Assembly: GCF_008329585.1 (NCBI RefSeq)
Contig: NZ_NPKP01000004.1
Span: forward strand, 496,001-560,000
Reading direction: 5' to 3'
Length of the DNA: 64,000 nucleotides
DNA from: Mycolicibacterium sp. P9-22
GTDB lineage: Bacteria; Actinomycetota; Actinomycetes; Mycobacteriales; Mycobacteriaceae
Position numbers and translations under genes: made by a program. The notes beneath the pieces were generated by a model. It ran no database searches, was not told the DNA's origin, and saw nothing but the letters and a program-made list of their open reading frames with translations. This document shows, piece by piece, positions 18,318 through 27,926 of the stretch; position 1 is the first letter of the stretch, and every line of letters starts with the position of its first letter.

Positions 18318-18365
18318 GTCAGTGACATCACTGACGCTACCCCTGAAGTCAGTCACTGTCATCAC
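18318..18365. promoter_or_regulatory. Two related TetR operator-like repeats
   Basis: The first site (18318-18335) is a perfect 18-bp inverted repeat, GTCAGTGA-CA-TCACTGAC. The second (18348-18365) begins GTCAGTCACTGTCATCAC, a degenerate copy of the same pattern. Both lie between the divergent SDR gene and the TetR gene, close to both starts, so binding would repress both directions. Confidence 0.65.
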
Positions 18366-18378
18366 CTACACTCAGCTC

Positions 18379-18939
18379 ATGGGTCGCTGGGAGCCTGATG
18401 CGCGCGGACGCCTGGAGCGCGCCGCGCTCGAGCTCTATCTGGAGAACGGCTACGACCAGACGACGGTCGCCGAGATCGCCGGCCGAGCCGGTCTCACCGA
18501 GCGCACCTTCTTCCGCCACTTCACCGACAAGCGCGAAGTGCTGTTCCGCGGTGACGAACTCGCTCAGGCCATGGCCGACGCGATCGACGCCGCACCCGAG
18601 GCGACGGCACCGCTGGACGCGGTGGCCGCCGCGCTCGACTCGACATCGGGCTTCTTCCGCGACCGCCGCGCGCACGCACGTACCCGCCAGACGGTGATCA
18701 ACGCCAACCCCGCCCTGCAGGAGCGTGAGCTCATCAAGCTTGCGTCCCTGGCCACGACCATGGCCGACGCGCTGCGCAGGCGCGGTGTCGGCGATGCGAC
18801 TGCCGGCCTACTCGCTCAGACCGGTGTCGCGGTCTTCAAGGTCGCGTTCGAGCGGTGGCTCGACGATCCCGCCGACCGGCCGCTGCCCGATCTCATCGGT
18901 GAGTCACTGGCCGAGCTCAGGTCGGCGACTCACCCCTGA
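18379..18939 (+). CDS. TetR-family transcriptional regulator
   Basis: A 186-residue TetR repressor. The N-terminal helix-turn-helix at about residues 8-55 reads YDQTTVAEIAGRAGLTERTF then FRHFTDKREVLF. The C-terminal ligand domain is divergent. ATG 18379 is used because it gives the usual short N-terminus; the upstream in-frame region contains the operators. It probably represses itself and the divergent SDR gene through the repeats at 18318-18365. Its 3' end overlaps the convergent 18917 gene by 23 bp. Confidence 0.87.
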   Translation: MGRWEPDARGRLERAALELYLENGYDQTTVAEIAGRAGLTERTFFRHFTDKREVLFRGDELAQAMADAIDAAPEATAPLDAVAAALDSTSGFFRDRRAHARTRQTVINANPALQERELIKLASLATTMADALRRRGVGDATAGLLAQTGVAVFKVAFERWLDDPADRPLPDLIGESLAELRSATHP

Positions 18940-19708
18940 GCTCGGCGAGCGCCGAATCAGCCTGCGCGAGATCGATGTTGGCCTCCTGCAGCTGTTGTTC
19001 CGCACCGGCCACGGCCTGCTCCGCGGCGCTCAGCGTGCGAAGCACCTGCTCGTAGCGGCGACGAGCCGTCGCCAGGGCGGTCGTTCGGTCCGACACCGCG
19101 GCCCTCGCATCGCGGTGCGCACGTTCGGCGGCGGCCAGGGCGCGACGCCGCTTCTCGGCGGCGCGCCGGTCGATCTTCGGTTCTGGCTCCGGCGCCGGTT
19201 TCGACTCGGCCTTCCGACGCGGCGTGGCGACCTGCGTCGGAGCGCCGAAGTCGCCGAAGCCCGACCACTCCTGCGCCTTCTCCAGCCGGCCCAACCGCGC
19301 GGCCACCTCGGGATCGGCGATGGCCGCCTGCAGGGTGCCGGTGACATCCTCGCGGATCGCCGCAGACGGGCCAGGCATGCCGGCTGCCGCGAAACCGGCG
19401 CGCGCCAACTGACTGACCAGTTTCCGCTGGGCCGTGGACAGTTCGCGGATTCGGGTCCCGTCCATCGCCGCATGCGCGGCCCGCAGCTGTGCGTTCAACT
19501 CGGCGAGCCGGTCCTTCGCGGCCGGGTCGGCACGCACGAGTGCGTTGACCACCCAGGCCGCCGTGGTCGGGCGTCGGGCTGCGGTGATCCTCCGCGCCGC
19601 GTCGGTGTCACCGCGCTGCTTGGCCGCGTTCGCCAGCTCCTTGCGCAGCGCGGTGAACTCCTCGGGCGGTACCCCGTAGAGAGCGTCCAGCTCGTCTTCC
19701 GCGCTCAC
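18917..19708 (-). CDS. Conserved hypothetical coiled-coil protein
   Basis: A 263-residue, Ala/Arg/Glu-rich protein with no signal peptide. Residues 1-150 are helical and include ITAARRPTTAAWVVNALVRA and IREDVTGTLQAAIADPEV. A Pro/Lys/Glu linker lies around 165-180. Residues about 185-255 form a long coiled coil with many Ala, Arg and Gln. I know similar proteins in mycobacteria and relatives only as hypotheticals. Its start overlaps the aldR stop by four bases, so it is probably co-translated downstream of that regulator. Function unknown. Confidence 0.75.
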   Translation of the reverse strand: MSAEDELDALYGVPPEEFTALRKELANAAKQRGDTDAARRITAARRPTTAAWVVNALVRADPAAKDRLAELNAQLRAAHAAMDGTRIRELSTAQRKLVSQLARAGFAAAGMPGPSAAIREDVTGTLQAAIADPEVAARLGRLEKAQEWSGFGDFGAPTQVATPRRKAESKPAPEPEPKIDRRAAEKRRRALAAAERAHRDARAAVSDRTTALATARRRYEQVLRTLSAAEQAVAGAEQQLQEANIDLAQADSALAELRGESPT

Positions 19709-20220
19709 AGCGGCGAGGCCCCACGCAGATGCTCGAAGATCAGCGAGGTCTGGGTGCCGGCGACATCGGCGTCGGCGTTGAGGTTCTCGACCACGAATGC
19801 TCGCAGGTCTTCGGTGTCGCGCGCCGCGACGTGCAGGATGAAATCGTCGCCGCCGGCCAGGAAGTACACGTTCATCACCTGAGGTCGCCGGCGGATCTGC
19901 TGGATGAAATCGCGGATCCGGCCGCGGGCAGTGGAATTCAGGCTCACCGAGATCATCGCCTGCAGGGTCAGTCCGACCGCCGCTGGGTCGATATCGGTGA
20001 AGAATCCCCGGATCACGCCCAGATCCTGCAACCGGCGCAACCGTCCGTGACAGGTCGACGGCGCGATGCCGACCGCCTCGGCCAGCGCGCTGTTGGAGAT
20101 GCGGGCATCGGCGTGCAGCGCCAGCAGCATGCGCCGGTCGATGTCGTCGAGCTCGGCCGGCCGAACATCCTTCGGCGCCGGCGCCAGGCGAGCCCTCGGG
20201 GTCGATGATTGTTCACCCAT
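19705..20220 (-). CDS. aldR: Lrp/AsnC-family regulator of alanine dehydrogenase
   Basis: A 171-residue feast/famine regulator. After a variable N-terminal tail, an AsnC-type helix-turn-helix (ISNSALAEAVGIAPSTCHGR) lies at about 40-75, followed by a RAM ligand domain at about 85-165. It is divergent from ald, the arrangement of AldR (Rv2779c) and Ald in M. tuberculosis, where AldR controls ald in response to amino acids. The sequence supports the Lrp family directly; the aldR name rests on the neighbour. It may also bind the 92-bp gap to control itself. Confidence 0.88.
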   Translation of the reverse strand: MGEQSSTPRARLAPAPKDVRPAELDDIDRRMLLALHADARISNSALAEAVGIAPSTCHGRLRRLQDLGVIRGFFTDIDPAAVGLTLQAMISVSLNSTARGRIRDFIQQIRRRPQVMNVYFLAGGDDFILHVAARDTEDLRAFVVENLNADADVAGTQTSLIFEHLRGASPL

Positions 20221-20312
20221 GCGAGGACTTTAGCGAAGTCTCGCCATATTTATTGCCATAGACCCGGAGTTTCTTCACAATTGTCTCACCACCTCAATCG
20301 CAAGGAGCGATC
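20221..20312. promoter_or_regulatory. aldR-ald intergenic control region
   Basis: A 92-bp AT-richer gap between the divergent aldR and ald genes. It holds CCATATTTATTGCCATAG and CACAATTGTC stretches that could serve as promoter elements or Lrp-type sites, and a clear AAGGAG ribosome binding site before ald. I see no single strong palindrome. AldR is expected to act here by analogy with M. tuberculosis. Confidence 0.45.
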
Positions 20313-21428
20313 ATGCTCGTCGGCATCCCGACCGAGATCAAGAACAACGAATTCCGCGTCGCCATCACCCCGGCCGGCGTTGCCGAACTGACCCGGCGTG
20401 GCCATGACGTCGTCATCCAGGCCGGCGCCGGCGACGGTTCCGCCATCTCCGACAACGACTTCAAGGCCGCCGGCGCGGAGATCGTCGCCACCGCCGAACA
20501 GGTGTGGGCCCGTGCCGACCTGCTGCTCAAGGTGAAGGAACCCATCGAGGCCGAGTACGCGCGACTGCGCAAGGGCCAGACGCTGTTCACCTACCTGCAC
20601 CTGGCCGCATCCAAGCCGTGCACCGATGCGCTGCTGGCGTCGGGCACCACGTCTATCGCGTACGAGACCGTGCAGACCGCCGACAATGCGCTGCCGCTGC
20701 TGGCGCCGATGAGCGAGGTCGCCGGGCGACTGGCCGCACAGGTGGGCGCCTACCATTTGATGCGCACCCAGGGCGGTCGCGGCGTGCTGATGGGAGGCGT
20801 TCCCGGCGTCGCCCCGGCCAAGGTCGTGGTCATCGGCGGCGGCATGGCCGGCGACAATGCTGCCGCCGTGGCCTGGGGCATGGGCGCGCACGTCACCGTG
20901 TTCGACCTCAACATCAACATCCTGCGCAAGATCGATGCCGAGTACGGCGGCGCCATCGAGACCCGCTACTCGTCGAGCCTGGATTTGGAGGACGCGGTCA
21001 AGCAGGCGGACCTGGTCATCGGGGCGGTCCTGGTGCCCGGCGCCAAGGCCCCCAAGCTGGTCACCAATTCGACTGTCGCGCAGATGAAGTCCGGTGCGGT
21101 ACTGGTGGACATCGCGATCGACCAGGGTGGCTGCTTCGAGGATTCCCGGCCCACCACCCACGACGACCCAACCTTCGCGGTGCACGACACGGTGTTCTAC
21201 TGCGTGGCGAACATGCCGGGTGCCGTGCCGCGCACGTCGACCTACGCGCTCACCAACGCGACGATGCCCTATGTGCTCAAGCTGGCCGACAAGGGTTGGC
21301 AGGCCGCGTGTGCGGCCGACGCCGCGCTGGCCAAGGGTCTGTCCACCCACGAGGGTGCGCTGCTGTCCGAGCAGGTGGCCGCCGACCTGGATCTGCCGTT
21401 CACCGATCCCGCGAATCTGCTGGCGTAA
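20313..21428 (+). CDS. ald: L-alanine dehydrogenase
   Basis: A 371-residue enzyme catalysing reversible NAD-dependent deamination of L-alanine to pyruvate and ammonia. The N-terminus [20 protein letters not shown] and the dinucleotide loop [12 protein letters not shown] (about residues 172-183) are typical, as is the C-terminal [18 protein letters not shown]. Length equals that of mycobacterial Ald. It is used for alanine catabolism and redox balance under low oxygen. AAGGAG precedes the ATG. A strong hairpin follows 14 bp after its stop. Confidence 0.97.
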   Translation: MLVGIPTEIKNNEFRVAITPAGVAELTRRGHDVVIQAGAGDGSAISDNDFKAAGAEIVATAEQVWARADLLLKVKEPIEAEYARLRKGQTLFTYLHLAASKPCTDALLASGTTSIAYETVQTADNALPLLAPMSEVAGRLAAQVGAYHLMRTQGGRGVLMGGVPGVAPAKVVVIGGGMAGDNAAAVAWGMGAHVTVFDLNINILRKIDAEYGGAIETRYSSSLDLEDAVKQADLVIGAVLVPGAKAPKLVTNSTVAQMKSGAVLVDIAIDQGGCFEDSRPTTHDDPTFAVHDTVFYCVANMPGAVPRTSTYALTNATMPYVLKLADKGWQAACAADAALAKGLSTHEGALLSEQVAADLDLPFTDPANLLA

Positions 21429-21442
21429 CCGCCGGCCCCCAC

Positions 21443-21476
21443 CGTCGCCCGGCTGAAGCAATTCGGCCGGGCGACG
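21443..21476. terminator. Strong hairpin, bidirectional terminator between ald and VOC gene
   Basis: CGTCGCCCGGC and GCCGGGCGACG are exact 11-bp inverted arms. Inside them GAA/TTC can extend the stem around a GCAA tetraloop. It lies between two convergent genes. There is no T-tract, as is common in mycobacteria, so it could end transcription from both sides or only fold mRNA ends. Confidence 0.7.
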
Positions 21477-21482
21477 TGTATC

Positions 21483-22280
21483 TCACATGCCGGCCGGCGG
21501 ATGACCGAGGCAGATCAGCGCGCCGAGCGGATCCTTGATCGCGGCCAAGGTGCCGTACGGGGTTTCCTCTCCCGGCATCAGAATCTCCGCGCCCAGCGAC
21601 TCGGCCAACGCGACGGTCGCCGCCACATCGTCGACCATCACATACACCTGCCAGAAGGAGGGCACCTCGGGCGGGAACAGCGTGGCGGAGTCCATGATCC
21701 CCGAGTAGGAGTTCTCGCCGACAAAGACCTGCGAATAGCGGTCCGGCCCGATCGCGGCAGGGTCGCCGCCGGTGCCGATCTCCTCCAGGCGTGCGCCGAT
21801 GACCTCGGGGTAGAACGCCACCGACTTGGCGTACGCCTTGCTCTGGCATTCGAACCAGTACGGCGCGCCGTGCGCACCCCACTCGGTGAAGCCCACGTGC
21901 GTGCCCGGTTGCCAGAAACCGATGACCGCGCCCGCGGTGTCGGTGGCGACCAGCATCGAGCCCATGTCACCGACGGGCATCGGCGGAACCATCACCGACC
22001 CACCCGCGGCCTCGATGGCGTCCGCGGTCGCCTTGGCGTCCTCGGTGTGCAGATAAACCGACCACACGTTGGCGACCCCGGCCTCGGCCATGTGCGGGAC
22101 CAGGCCTGCCACCCGCTTCCCGTTGCGCAGGAAGTTCTGGTAGCCGCCGAACTCGGGCTGGGCCGGACCCTCCAGCTCCCAGCCGAAGACCGCCCGATAG
22201 AACTCGGCGGCCGCGCCGGGATCACTGCTCATCAGGTCGAACCAGATGGGCGCCCCCACCGGGGCGGAGTAGTCGGACAT
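21483..22280 (-). CDS. Two-domain VOC (glyoxalase-fold) protein
   Basis: A 265-residue protein with two vicinal-oxygen-chelate domains: residues about 8-125 ([20 protein letters not shown]) and about 138-262 ([20 protein letters not shown]). It resembles mycobacterial CFP-30B/Rv0577-type proteins as I remember them. VOC proteins bind a metal or small ligand and may be glyoxalases, dioxygenases or ligand carriers; the chemistry here is not clear. No signal peptide. Monocistronic, convergent with ald across a strong hairpin. Confidence 0.85.
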   Translation of the reverse strand: MSDYSAPVGAPIWFDLMSSDPGAAAEFYRAVFGWELEGPAQPEFGGYQNFLRNGKRVAGLVPHMAEAGVANVWSVYLHTEDAKATADAIEAAGGSVMVPPMPVGDMGSMLVATDTAGAVIGFWQPGTHVGFTEWGAHGAPYWFECQSKAYAKSVAFYPEVIGARLEEIGTGGDPAAIGPDRYSQVFVGENSYSGIMDSATLFPPEVPSFWQVYVMVDDVAATVALAESLGAEILMPGEETPYGTLAAIKDPLGALICLGHPPAGM

Positions 22281-22337
22281 CTGAGTTTTCCTCTCGTCGG
22301 CATCGTCACCAGATAAGACAACCCCGCCGACGGAAAC

Positions 22338-23240
22338 TCATCGCCGGCCGAGCAGGTGCGGCAGCACCAGTGCCGCGACCTCGCCGATCAACGGCCGCAG
22401 GCCTTCGGCCTCGGGGTCGGCGGTTTGCGTTCGGGTCATGATGGTCAGCAGCACCCGGGCGCCGTCGGGCCCGTAGGCGATGCCGGAATCATTGGTGGTT
22501 GCGTAGTCCCCGCTGCCGGTCTTGTCGGCGGTGGTCCAGCCGGGCGGAAGGCCGGCCCGCATGCTGGAGGTCTGGTTTGCGCGCATCCAGCCGTCGAGGA
22601 GCTCTCGTTGGGCGGGCGGTAATGCGTCACCGGCCAACAGGTTGCGGTAGCCGGCCGCCAGGGCGCGCGGCGTGGTGGTGTCACGGGGATCCCCCGGTAT
22701 CGCCGAGTTCAGTTCGATCTCCCAGCGGTCCAGCCGAGTCCGGTCATCGCCGACGCTGCGCGCGAACGCGGTGATGGCCTGGGGGCCGCCGATGGTCTCC
22801 AACAACAGATTCGCCGCGAGATTGTCACTGCGCTGCAGGGCCGCCTGGGACAGTTCGGCCAGCGTCATCTGCTGGCCCAGCCGCTCGCCGGTCACCGGGG
22901 AATTCGGCAACAGGCCTTCCGGTTTCACGAAAACTTGCTGATCCAAGGTCAATTCGCCATCGGCGACGCCGCGCAGCACCCGCGCGGCCGCGTACGTCTT
23001 GAACGTGGAGCAGAGCGCGAAGGCCTCGTCGGCGCGGTGCTCCACCGTGAAACCGGACTGCAGATTCGCCGCGTACAGACCGACGAAGGCGTTGTGGCGC
23101 GCCTCGAGTTCACGGATCTGGTCTTCGAGTGTCAGGGCCGGGGCAGCCACCGCGGATTCGTCCGCGCAGCCGGCCAACGCCCCTCCTGCCGCCAATGCCA
23201 TGGCGCCGAACAGAACTCTTCGTCGTGACAGGAGCATCAC
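22338..23240 (-). CDS. Class A beta-lactamase, Tat-type lipoprotein
   Basis: A 300-residue serine beta-lactamase. All class A boxes are present: S78-T-F-K81, S138-D-N140, E174-x-x-L-N178 (the omega-loop base and partner) and K240-T-G242. The N-terminus SRRRVLFG followed by a hydrophobic stretch and lipobox ALAGC with C25 suggests Tat export and lipid anchoring on the cell surface. Such chromosomal enzymes (BlaC of M. tuberculosis, BlaF of M. fortuitum) give intrinsic penicillin resistance. A second Met one codon in could be the start. No BlaI/BlaR-type regulator is adjacent. Confidence 0.93.
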   Translation of the reverse strand: MMLLSRRRVLFGAMALAAGGALAGCADESAVAAPALTLEDQIRELEARHNAFVGLYAANLQSGFTVEHRADEAFALCSTFKTYAAARVLRGVADGELTLDQQVFVKPEGLLPNSPVTGERLGQQMTLAELSQAALQRSDNLAANLLLETIGGPQAITAFARSVGDDRTRLDRWEIELNSAIPGDPRDTTTPRALAAGYRNLLAGDALPPAQRELLDGWMRANQTSSMRAGLPPGWTTADKTGSGDYATTNDSGIAYGPDGARVLLTIMTRTQTADPEAEGLRPLIGEVAALVLPHLLGRR

Positions 23241-23253
23241 CCGACTGTACCCA

Positions 23254-24528
23254 CTACCCCACGATCTCCCGAAGCCGCTGCGGCAACGACTTTCTGGATC
23301 TGTGCGGGCCGAGCACCGCCGCGCCCATCGGCCGGGCCAGCAAACGACGCGCGACGCTGTTCACCTCATCGAGAGTTACCGCGTCGATCTGCTCGAGGGT
23401 TTGCGCGATGGTGCGATGCGCACCGTAGTTGAGTTCGCTGCGCCCGATCCGGTGCATCCGCGACCCGGAATCTTCCAGGCCCAGCACCAGGCCGCCGCGC
23501 AGCGATCCCTTGGCGATCCGGCATTCCGATTCGGTGATGCCGTCGCGCGCCACCTCGGCCAGCACATCGGTGGCCACCCGCACGACCTCGTCGAAACGCT
23601 CCGGCAGGCACGCCGCGTACACCGAGAACGCGCCGGTGTCGGAAAAGGTGTCGGTGGTGGAATAGACCGAGTACGCCAACCCGCGCGTTTCCCGAATCTG
23701 TTGGAACAGACGCGAACTCAGGCCGCCGCCGAGCGCCGAGTTGAGCACCGACAATGCCCAGCGGTGCTCCCAATGCCGGCCCGGGGTCCGGACACCCAGC
23801 GACAGATGGGTCTGCTCGGCATCCTTGTTGACCACCTGCAGACCGGGCTTGCCCGCGACACGTCCGGTGCCTTTGCGGTGCGGTACCGCGGTGCGGCCGC
23901 GGACCAGCCGGGGACCGAAATACTCCCGTGCCAGAGCAACGACTTCGGCGTGGTCGATGTTGCCCGCCACCGCGAGGATCATCCGCTCCGGGGTGTAGCG
24001 CCGCTGGTGGAACGAATGCAGCTGGGTGCGGGTCATCGCCGAGATCGACTCCACGCTGCCGATGACCGGCCGCCCGACCGGATGCGCGCCGAACATCGCC
24101 GACAAGAAAACGTCACCGAGGGTGTCCTCGGGATCGTCGTCGCGCATGGCGATCTCTTCGAGCACGACATCTCGCTCGATCTCGACGTCGTCGCCGGCGC
24201 ACTGGCCGCGCAGGACGACATCGGCCACCAGGTCGACGGCCAGCTCCAGATCGGAATCGAGCACATGCGCGTAATAGCAGGTGTGTTCGCGGGCGGTGAA
24301 GGCGTTCAGTTCACCGCCGACCGCGTCGACGGCCTGCGCGATCTCGACCGCGCTGCGCGTCGGCGTGGATTTGAACAGCAGGTGTTCCAGGAAGTGCGCG
24401 GCACCCGCGACGGAGCTGCCCTCGTCGCGTGATCCGACACCCACCCAGACACCCACCGAGGCCGAGTGCACCGACGGGATGTACTCGGTGACCACCCGCA
24501 ACCCTCCGGGCAGTGCGGTGACCCGCAC
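23254..24528 (-). CDS. pepR: M16-family zinc peptidase (PepR-like)
   Basis: About 424 residues from GTG 24528. The inverted zinc motif H-x-x-E-H is in [13 protein letters not shown], close to the N-terminus, after [30 protein letters not shown] and [11 protein letters not shown] are M16 C-terminal features. The order pepR-gpsI is that of M. tuberculosis (Rv2782c-Rv2783c). The start is uncertain: the frame is open into pnp, ATG 24633 would overlap pnp, and the best match to the family N-terminus has no normal start codon. The substrate is unknown. Confidence 0.88.
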   Translation of the reverse strand: MRVTALPGGLRVVTEYIPSVHSASVGVWVGVGSRDEGSSVAGAAHFLEHLLFKSTPTRSAVEIAQAVDAVGGELNAFTAREHTCYYAHVLDSDLELAVDLVADVVLRGQCAGDDVEIERDVVLEEIAMRDDDPEDTLGDVFLSAMFGAHPVGRPVIGSVESISAMTRTQLHSFHQRRYTPERMILAVAGNIDHAEVVALAREYFGPRLVRGRTAVPHRKGTGRVAGKPGLQVVNKDAEQTHLSLGVRTPGRHWEHRWALSVLNSALGGGLSSRLFQQIRETRGLAYSVYSTTDTFSDTGAFSVYAACLPERFDEVVRVATDVLAEVARDGITESECRIAKGSLRGGLVLGLEDSGSRMHRIGRSELNYGAHRTIAQTLEQIDAVTLDEVNSVARRLLARPMGAAVLGPHRSRKSLPQRLREIVG

Positions 24529-24574
24529 TGCCTCGGAGGTGTCTGCGCCGCGGGTTGCGCGGCGTAAGGCCGGC

Positions 24575-26812
24575 TTAGGCGTCAGCGGTCGCGGCCTCGG
24601 TGGGCGCCTCGGCCGGAGCCTCGGTTGCCTCATCTTCGGCGACGAGCACCAGCGAGATCTTGCCGCGGTTGTCGATATCGGCGATCTCGACGCGCAGCTT
24701 GTCGCCGACCTTGGCCACATCCTCGACCTTGGCGATGCGCTTGCCACGGCCCAGCTTCGAGATGTGCACCAGGCCGTCGCGACCGGGGAGCAGCGACACG
24801 AATGCACCGAAATCGGTCGTCTTGACCACGGTTCCGAGGAACCGCTCGCCGACCTTGGGCAGCTGCGGGTTGGCGATCGCGTTGATCTTGTCGATCGCGG
24901 CCTGGGCGGCCTCGCCATTGCTGGCGCCGACGAACACGGTGCCGTCGTCCTCGATGGAGATCGACGCGCCGGTCTCCTCGGTGATCGAGTTGATCATCTT
25001 GCCCTTGGGCCCGATCACCTCGCCGATCTTGTCGATCGGCACCTTGATGGTGGTGATGCGCGGCGCGTACGGGCTCATCTCGTCGGGCTCGTCGATGGCC
25101 TCGGCCATGACCTCCAGAATGGTGATGCGCGCGTCCTTGGCCTGGGCCAGCGCACCGGCCAGCACCTTGGACGGGATGCCGTCGAGCTTGGTGTCCAGCT
25201 GCAGCGCGGTGACGAAGTCCTTGGTGCCTGCGCACTTGAAGTCCATGTCGCCGAAGGCATCTTCGGCGCCGAGGATGTCGGTCAGCGTCACGTAGCGGGT
25301 CTCACCGTCGACCTCGTCGGACACCAGGCCCATGGCGATACCGGCGACCGGTGCCTTCAGCGGCACACCGGCGTTCAGCAGCGACAGGGTCGAGGCGCAC
25401 ACCGAACCCATCGAGGTGGAACCGTTGGAGCTCAATGCCTCCGAGACCTGGCGGATGGCGTAGGGGAATTCCTCGACGCTCGGCAGCACCGGCATCAGGG
25501 CCCGCTCTGCCAGCGCGCCGTGGCCGATCTCGCGACGCTTGGGCGAGCCGACGCGGCCGGTCTCACCGGTGGAGAACGGCGGGAAGTTGTAGTGGTGCAT
25601 GTAGCGCTTGGAGGTCTCGGGTCCCAGCGAGTCGATCTGCTGAGCCATCTTGACCATGTCCAGCGTGGTGACACCCATGATCTGGGTCTCGCCGCGCTCG
25701 AACAGGGCGCTGCCGTGGGCCCGCGGGATGATGGCGACCTCGGCGGAGAGCGCGCGGATATCGGTGACGCCACGGCCGTCGATGCGGAAGTGGTCGGTCA
25801 GGATGCGCTGGCGCACAAGCTTCTTGGTCAGCGACCGGTAGGCGGCGCCGATCTCCTTCTCGCGGCCGGCGAAGGTCTCGGCAAGCCGCTCGAGCACCTC
25901 GCCCTTGAGCTCATTGGTGCGATCATCGCGCTCGGCCTTGCCGGAGATGGTCAGGGCCTGCGACAGCGCGTCGGTGGCCACCGCGGCGACCTGGGCGTAA
26001 ACGTCGTCCTGGTAGTCGGGGAACAGCGGGTACTCCGCGGTTTCCTTACCGGCGGCGGCGTGCAGCTCTTCCTGGGCGGTGCACAGCGCAGCGATGAACG
26101 GCTTGGCCGCTTCCAGTCCCTCCGCCACGACGGTCTCGGTCGGGGCACCGGCACCGCCGGCGATCAGCTCGATGACCTTGTCGGTGGCCTCGGCCTCGAC
26201 CATCATGATCGCGACATCATCGCCTGCCTTGCGGCCGGCGACGACCATGTCGAACACGGCGTCTTCGAGCTGCTCGACGGTCGGGAACGCCACCCACTGG
26301 CCGTTGATCAGCGCGACCCGGACACCACCGACCGGGCCGGAGAACGGCAGGCCGGAGATCTGGGTGGACGCCGACGCGGCGTTGATGGCGAGCACATCGT
26401 AGAGATCCTTGGGATCCAGGCTGAGCACGGTGACCACGACCTGGATCTCGTTGCGCAGGCCGGACACGAAGGTCGGGCGCAGCGGCCGGTCGATCAGGCG
26501 ACAGGTCAGGATCGCGTCGGTGGAGGGACGGCCCTCACGACGGAAGAACGAACCGGGGATCCGGCCCGCGGCGTACATCCGCTCCTCGACGTCGATGGTC
26601 AGCGGGAAGAAGTCGAAATGGTCCTTCGGCGTCTTGCTGGCGGTGGTCGCGCTCAACAGCATGGTCTCGTCGTCGAGGTAGGCGACGACGGCGCCGGCGG
26701 CCTGCTGGGCCAGCCGGCCGGTCTCGAAACGGATGGTGCGGGTGCCGAAGCTCCCGTTGTCGATGACGGCGGTGGATTCGAACACGCCTTCGTCGGTTTC
26801 AACTGCAGACAT
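24575..26812 (-). CDS. pnp: Polyribonucleotide nucleotidyltransferase (PNPase)
   Basis: A 745-residue bifunctional 3'-5' phosphorolytic exoribonuclease and polymerase (GpsI in M. tuberculosis). It has two RNase PH domains (about 20-240 and 330-545, the second with the phosphate site [11 protein letters not shown]), then KH (about 600-655, [17 protein letters not shown]) and S1 (about 670-735, [20 protein letters not shown]). The C-terminus is Ala/Glu-rich. Met 26812 is chosen, with AAAGG six bases upstream; the longer frame begins in the leader. Central for mRNA decay and, in mycobacteria, essential. Confidence 0.97.
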   Translation of the reverse strand: MSAVETDEGVFESTAVIDNGSFGTRTIRFETGRLAQQAAGAVVAYLDDETMLLSATTASKTPKDHFDFFPLTIDVEERMYAAGRIPGSFFRREGRPSTDAILTCRLIDRPLRPTFVSGLRNEIQVVVTVLSLDPKDLYDVLAINAASASTQISGLPFSGPVGGVRVALINGQWVAFPTVEQLEDAVFDMVVAGRKAGDDVAIMMVEAEATDKVIELIAGGAGAPTETVVAEGLEAAKPFIAALCTAQEELHAAAGKETAEYPLFPDYQDDVYAQVAAVATDALSQALTISGKAERDDRTNELKGEVLERLAETFAGREKEIGAAYRSLTKKLVRQRILTDHFRIDGRGVTDIRALSAEVAIIPRAHGSALFERGETQIMGVTTLDMVKMAQQIDSLGPETSKRYMHHYNFPPFSTGETGRVGSPKRREIGHGALAERALMPVLPSVEEFPYAIRQVSEALSSNGSTSMGSVCASTLSLLNAGVPLKAPVAGIAMGLVSDEVDGETRYVTLTDILGAEDAFGDMDFKCAGTKDFVTALQLDTKLDGIPSKVLAGALAQAKDARITILEVMAEAIDEPDEMSPYAPRITTIKVPIDKIGEVIGPKGKMINSITEETGASISIEDDGTVFVGASNGEAAQAAIDKINAIANPQLPKVGERFLGTVVKTTDFGAFVSLLPGRDGLVHISKLGRGKRIAKVEDVAKVGDKLRVEIADIDNRGKISLVLVAEDEATEAPAEAPTEAATADA

Positions 26813-26896
26813 AGCAGCCTTTCTGGGTATACAGCTGTTTTGCGTCGTCACGCGCCAGCGGTTCCCTGAACTCGGCTACGGCCGTCGATCGAAGCG

Positions 26897-26955
26897 GCCG
26901 GGGGAAAACCCCGGCAGCCACTACCGAAGACCGCCCGATCAGGCGGGTGCTGCTG
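26897..26955 (-). promoter_or_regulatory. Two hairpins in the pnp leader
   Basis: In the 246 bp between lppU and pnp, GCCGGGG and CCCCGGC (26897-26903, 26909-26915) form a perfect 7-bp stem around a 5-base loop. A second stem, CCGCC/GGCGG with a 6-base loop, lies just upstream in the transcript (about 26935-26952). They could be a terminator after lppU, or an mRNA structure through which PNPase controls its own message, as known for E. coli pnp. Confidence 0.45.
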
Positions 26956-27058
26956 TGACGCGCGGGAACGGTGCACGCGGTACTGCGCGAACCGCACCCT
27001 GTTCGGGCCGAGTGGCCCAAAACGATTCCAATGTTACACCGGGCCTGGTCACCGACCG

Positions 27059-27562
27059 TCAATCGACGTCGTCGACGCACACGGTGAACTGGCGTTGGTC
27101 ATACGGATACCCTGTGCCGCTGCGGCACTGGTCCGCATTGGCCACCCCCCGCAAGATCTCGGTGGCCCGCTGTTTGTGCGGCTGACCGCTGTCGGCGCAG
27201 TCGACGCGCATCGGGTCCCGGCCGTTGTCGGGATCGATGCTCATGCACTGCCCCACCACCCAGTCGATATCCATGCAGACGGTGCTGCTGGTATCGCTGA
27301 ACGTGCTGTGCGTGGCGTAGTAGGAATCCACATCGGTGGGGCACTGATCACTGTCGGCGACCGTGGCGATGACTTTGAAGGTCGAGTCGGGGCTTCCGCA
27401 TTCGGCCTTGACGGCGTCCGGTTTGTCGGGCGTGCCGACCACTTTCAGGCAGTCTCCGGCCTGAAAAGCGGCGGCAGCGGCCGACGAACAACCGGTGAGT
27501 CCCCCCGTGACGGCGACAACCAGGGCGCCGAGAACGGCGCAGGTTGAGCGAAGTTGCGTCAG
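27059..27562 (-). CDS. lppU: Lipoprotein LppU-like
   Basis: Read from CTG 27562 it is 167 residues: signal peptide [20 protein letters not shown] with lipobox LTGC, then a secreted Cys-rich domain with at least six cysteines ([56 protein letters not shown]). Position between rpsO and pnp and the DIDWVVG motif match LppU (Rv2784c). No ATG/GTG/TTG is available for a complete signal peptide; the CTG overlaps the rpsO stop (CTGA), a likely coupled start. The GTG at 27442 would lose the signal peptide. Function unknown. Confidence 0.8.
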   Translation of the reverse strand: MTQLRSTCAVLGALVVAVTGGLTGCSSAAAAAFQAGDCLKVVGTPDKPDAVKAECGSPDSTFKVIATVADSDQCPTDVDSYYATHSTFSDTSSTVCMDIDWVVGQCMSIDPDNGRDPMRVDCADSGQPHKQRATEILRGVANADQCRSGTGYPYDQRQFTVCVDDVD

Positions 27563-27828
27563 CGACGCAGGCCGAGGCGCTCGATCAGCGACCGGTAGCG
27601 CGCGACGTCGACCTGTGCGACGTACTTGAGCAACCGGCGCCGGCGACCGACCAACAGCAGCAGCCCCCGCCGCGAGTGGTGATCGTGCTTGTGCAGCTTG
27701 AGGTGTTCGGTGAGATCCGAGATCCGCTTGGTCAGCAGCGCGACCTGAGCCTCCGGCGAGCCGGTGTCGGTGTCATGCAGGCCGTACTGGCCGAGGATCT
27801 CTTTTTTCTGTTCGGCTGTGAGCGCCAC
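27559..27828 (-). CDS. rpsO: 30S ribosomal protein S15
   Basis: An 89-residue S15, a primary 16S rRNA-binding protein of the 30S platform. The sequence contains [36 protein letters not shown] and the end [13 protein letters not shown], all conserved. Single gene with its own short leader (98 bp to ribF). Its stop overlaps the proposed lppU start, so rpsO-lppU-pnp may be one transcript. Confidence 0.98.
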   Translation of the reverse strand: MALTAEQKKEILGQYGLHDTDTGSPEAQVALLTKRISDLTEHLKLHKHDHHSRRGLLLLVGRRRRLLKYVAQVDVARYRSLIERLGLRR

Positions 27829-27926
27829 GAAACAACTCCATCAAAATAGGTCCGCGAAGGTTATCGAAGGCGCGGCCGCCGCGAACTGCAGCGCGCGCTG
27901 GGTCGGGAGCAGATACTAGCAGCTGG

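Noticed and set aside
24281..26869. Plus-strand open frame of 862 codons
   Set aside because: It is the mirror of the pnp/pepR coding region, with Gly/Asp/His/Arg-biased composition from high GC and no recognisable domains.
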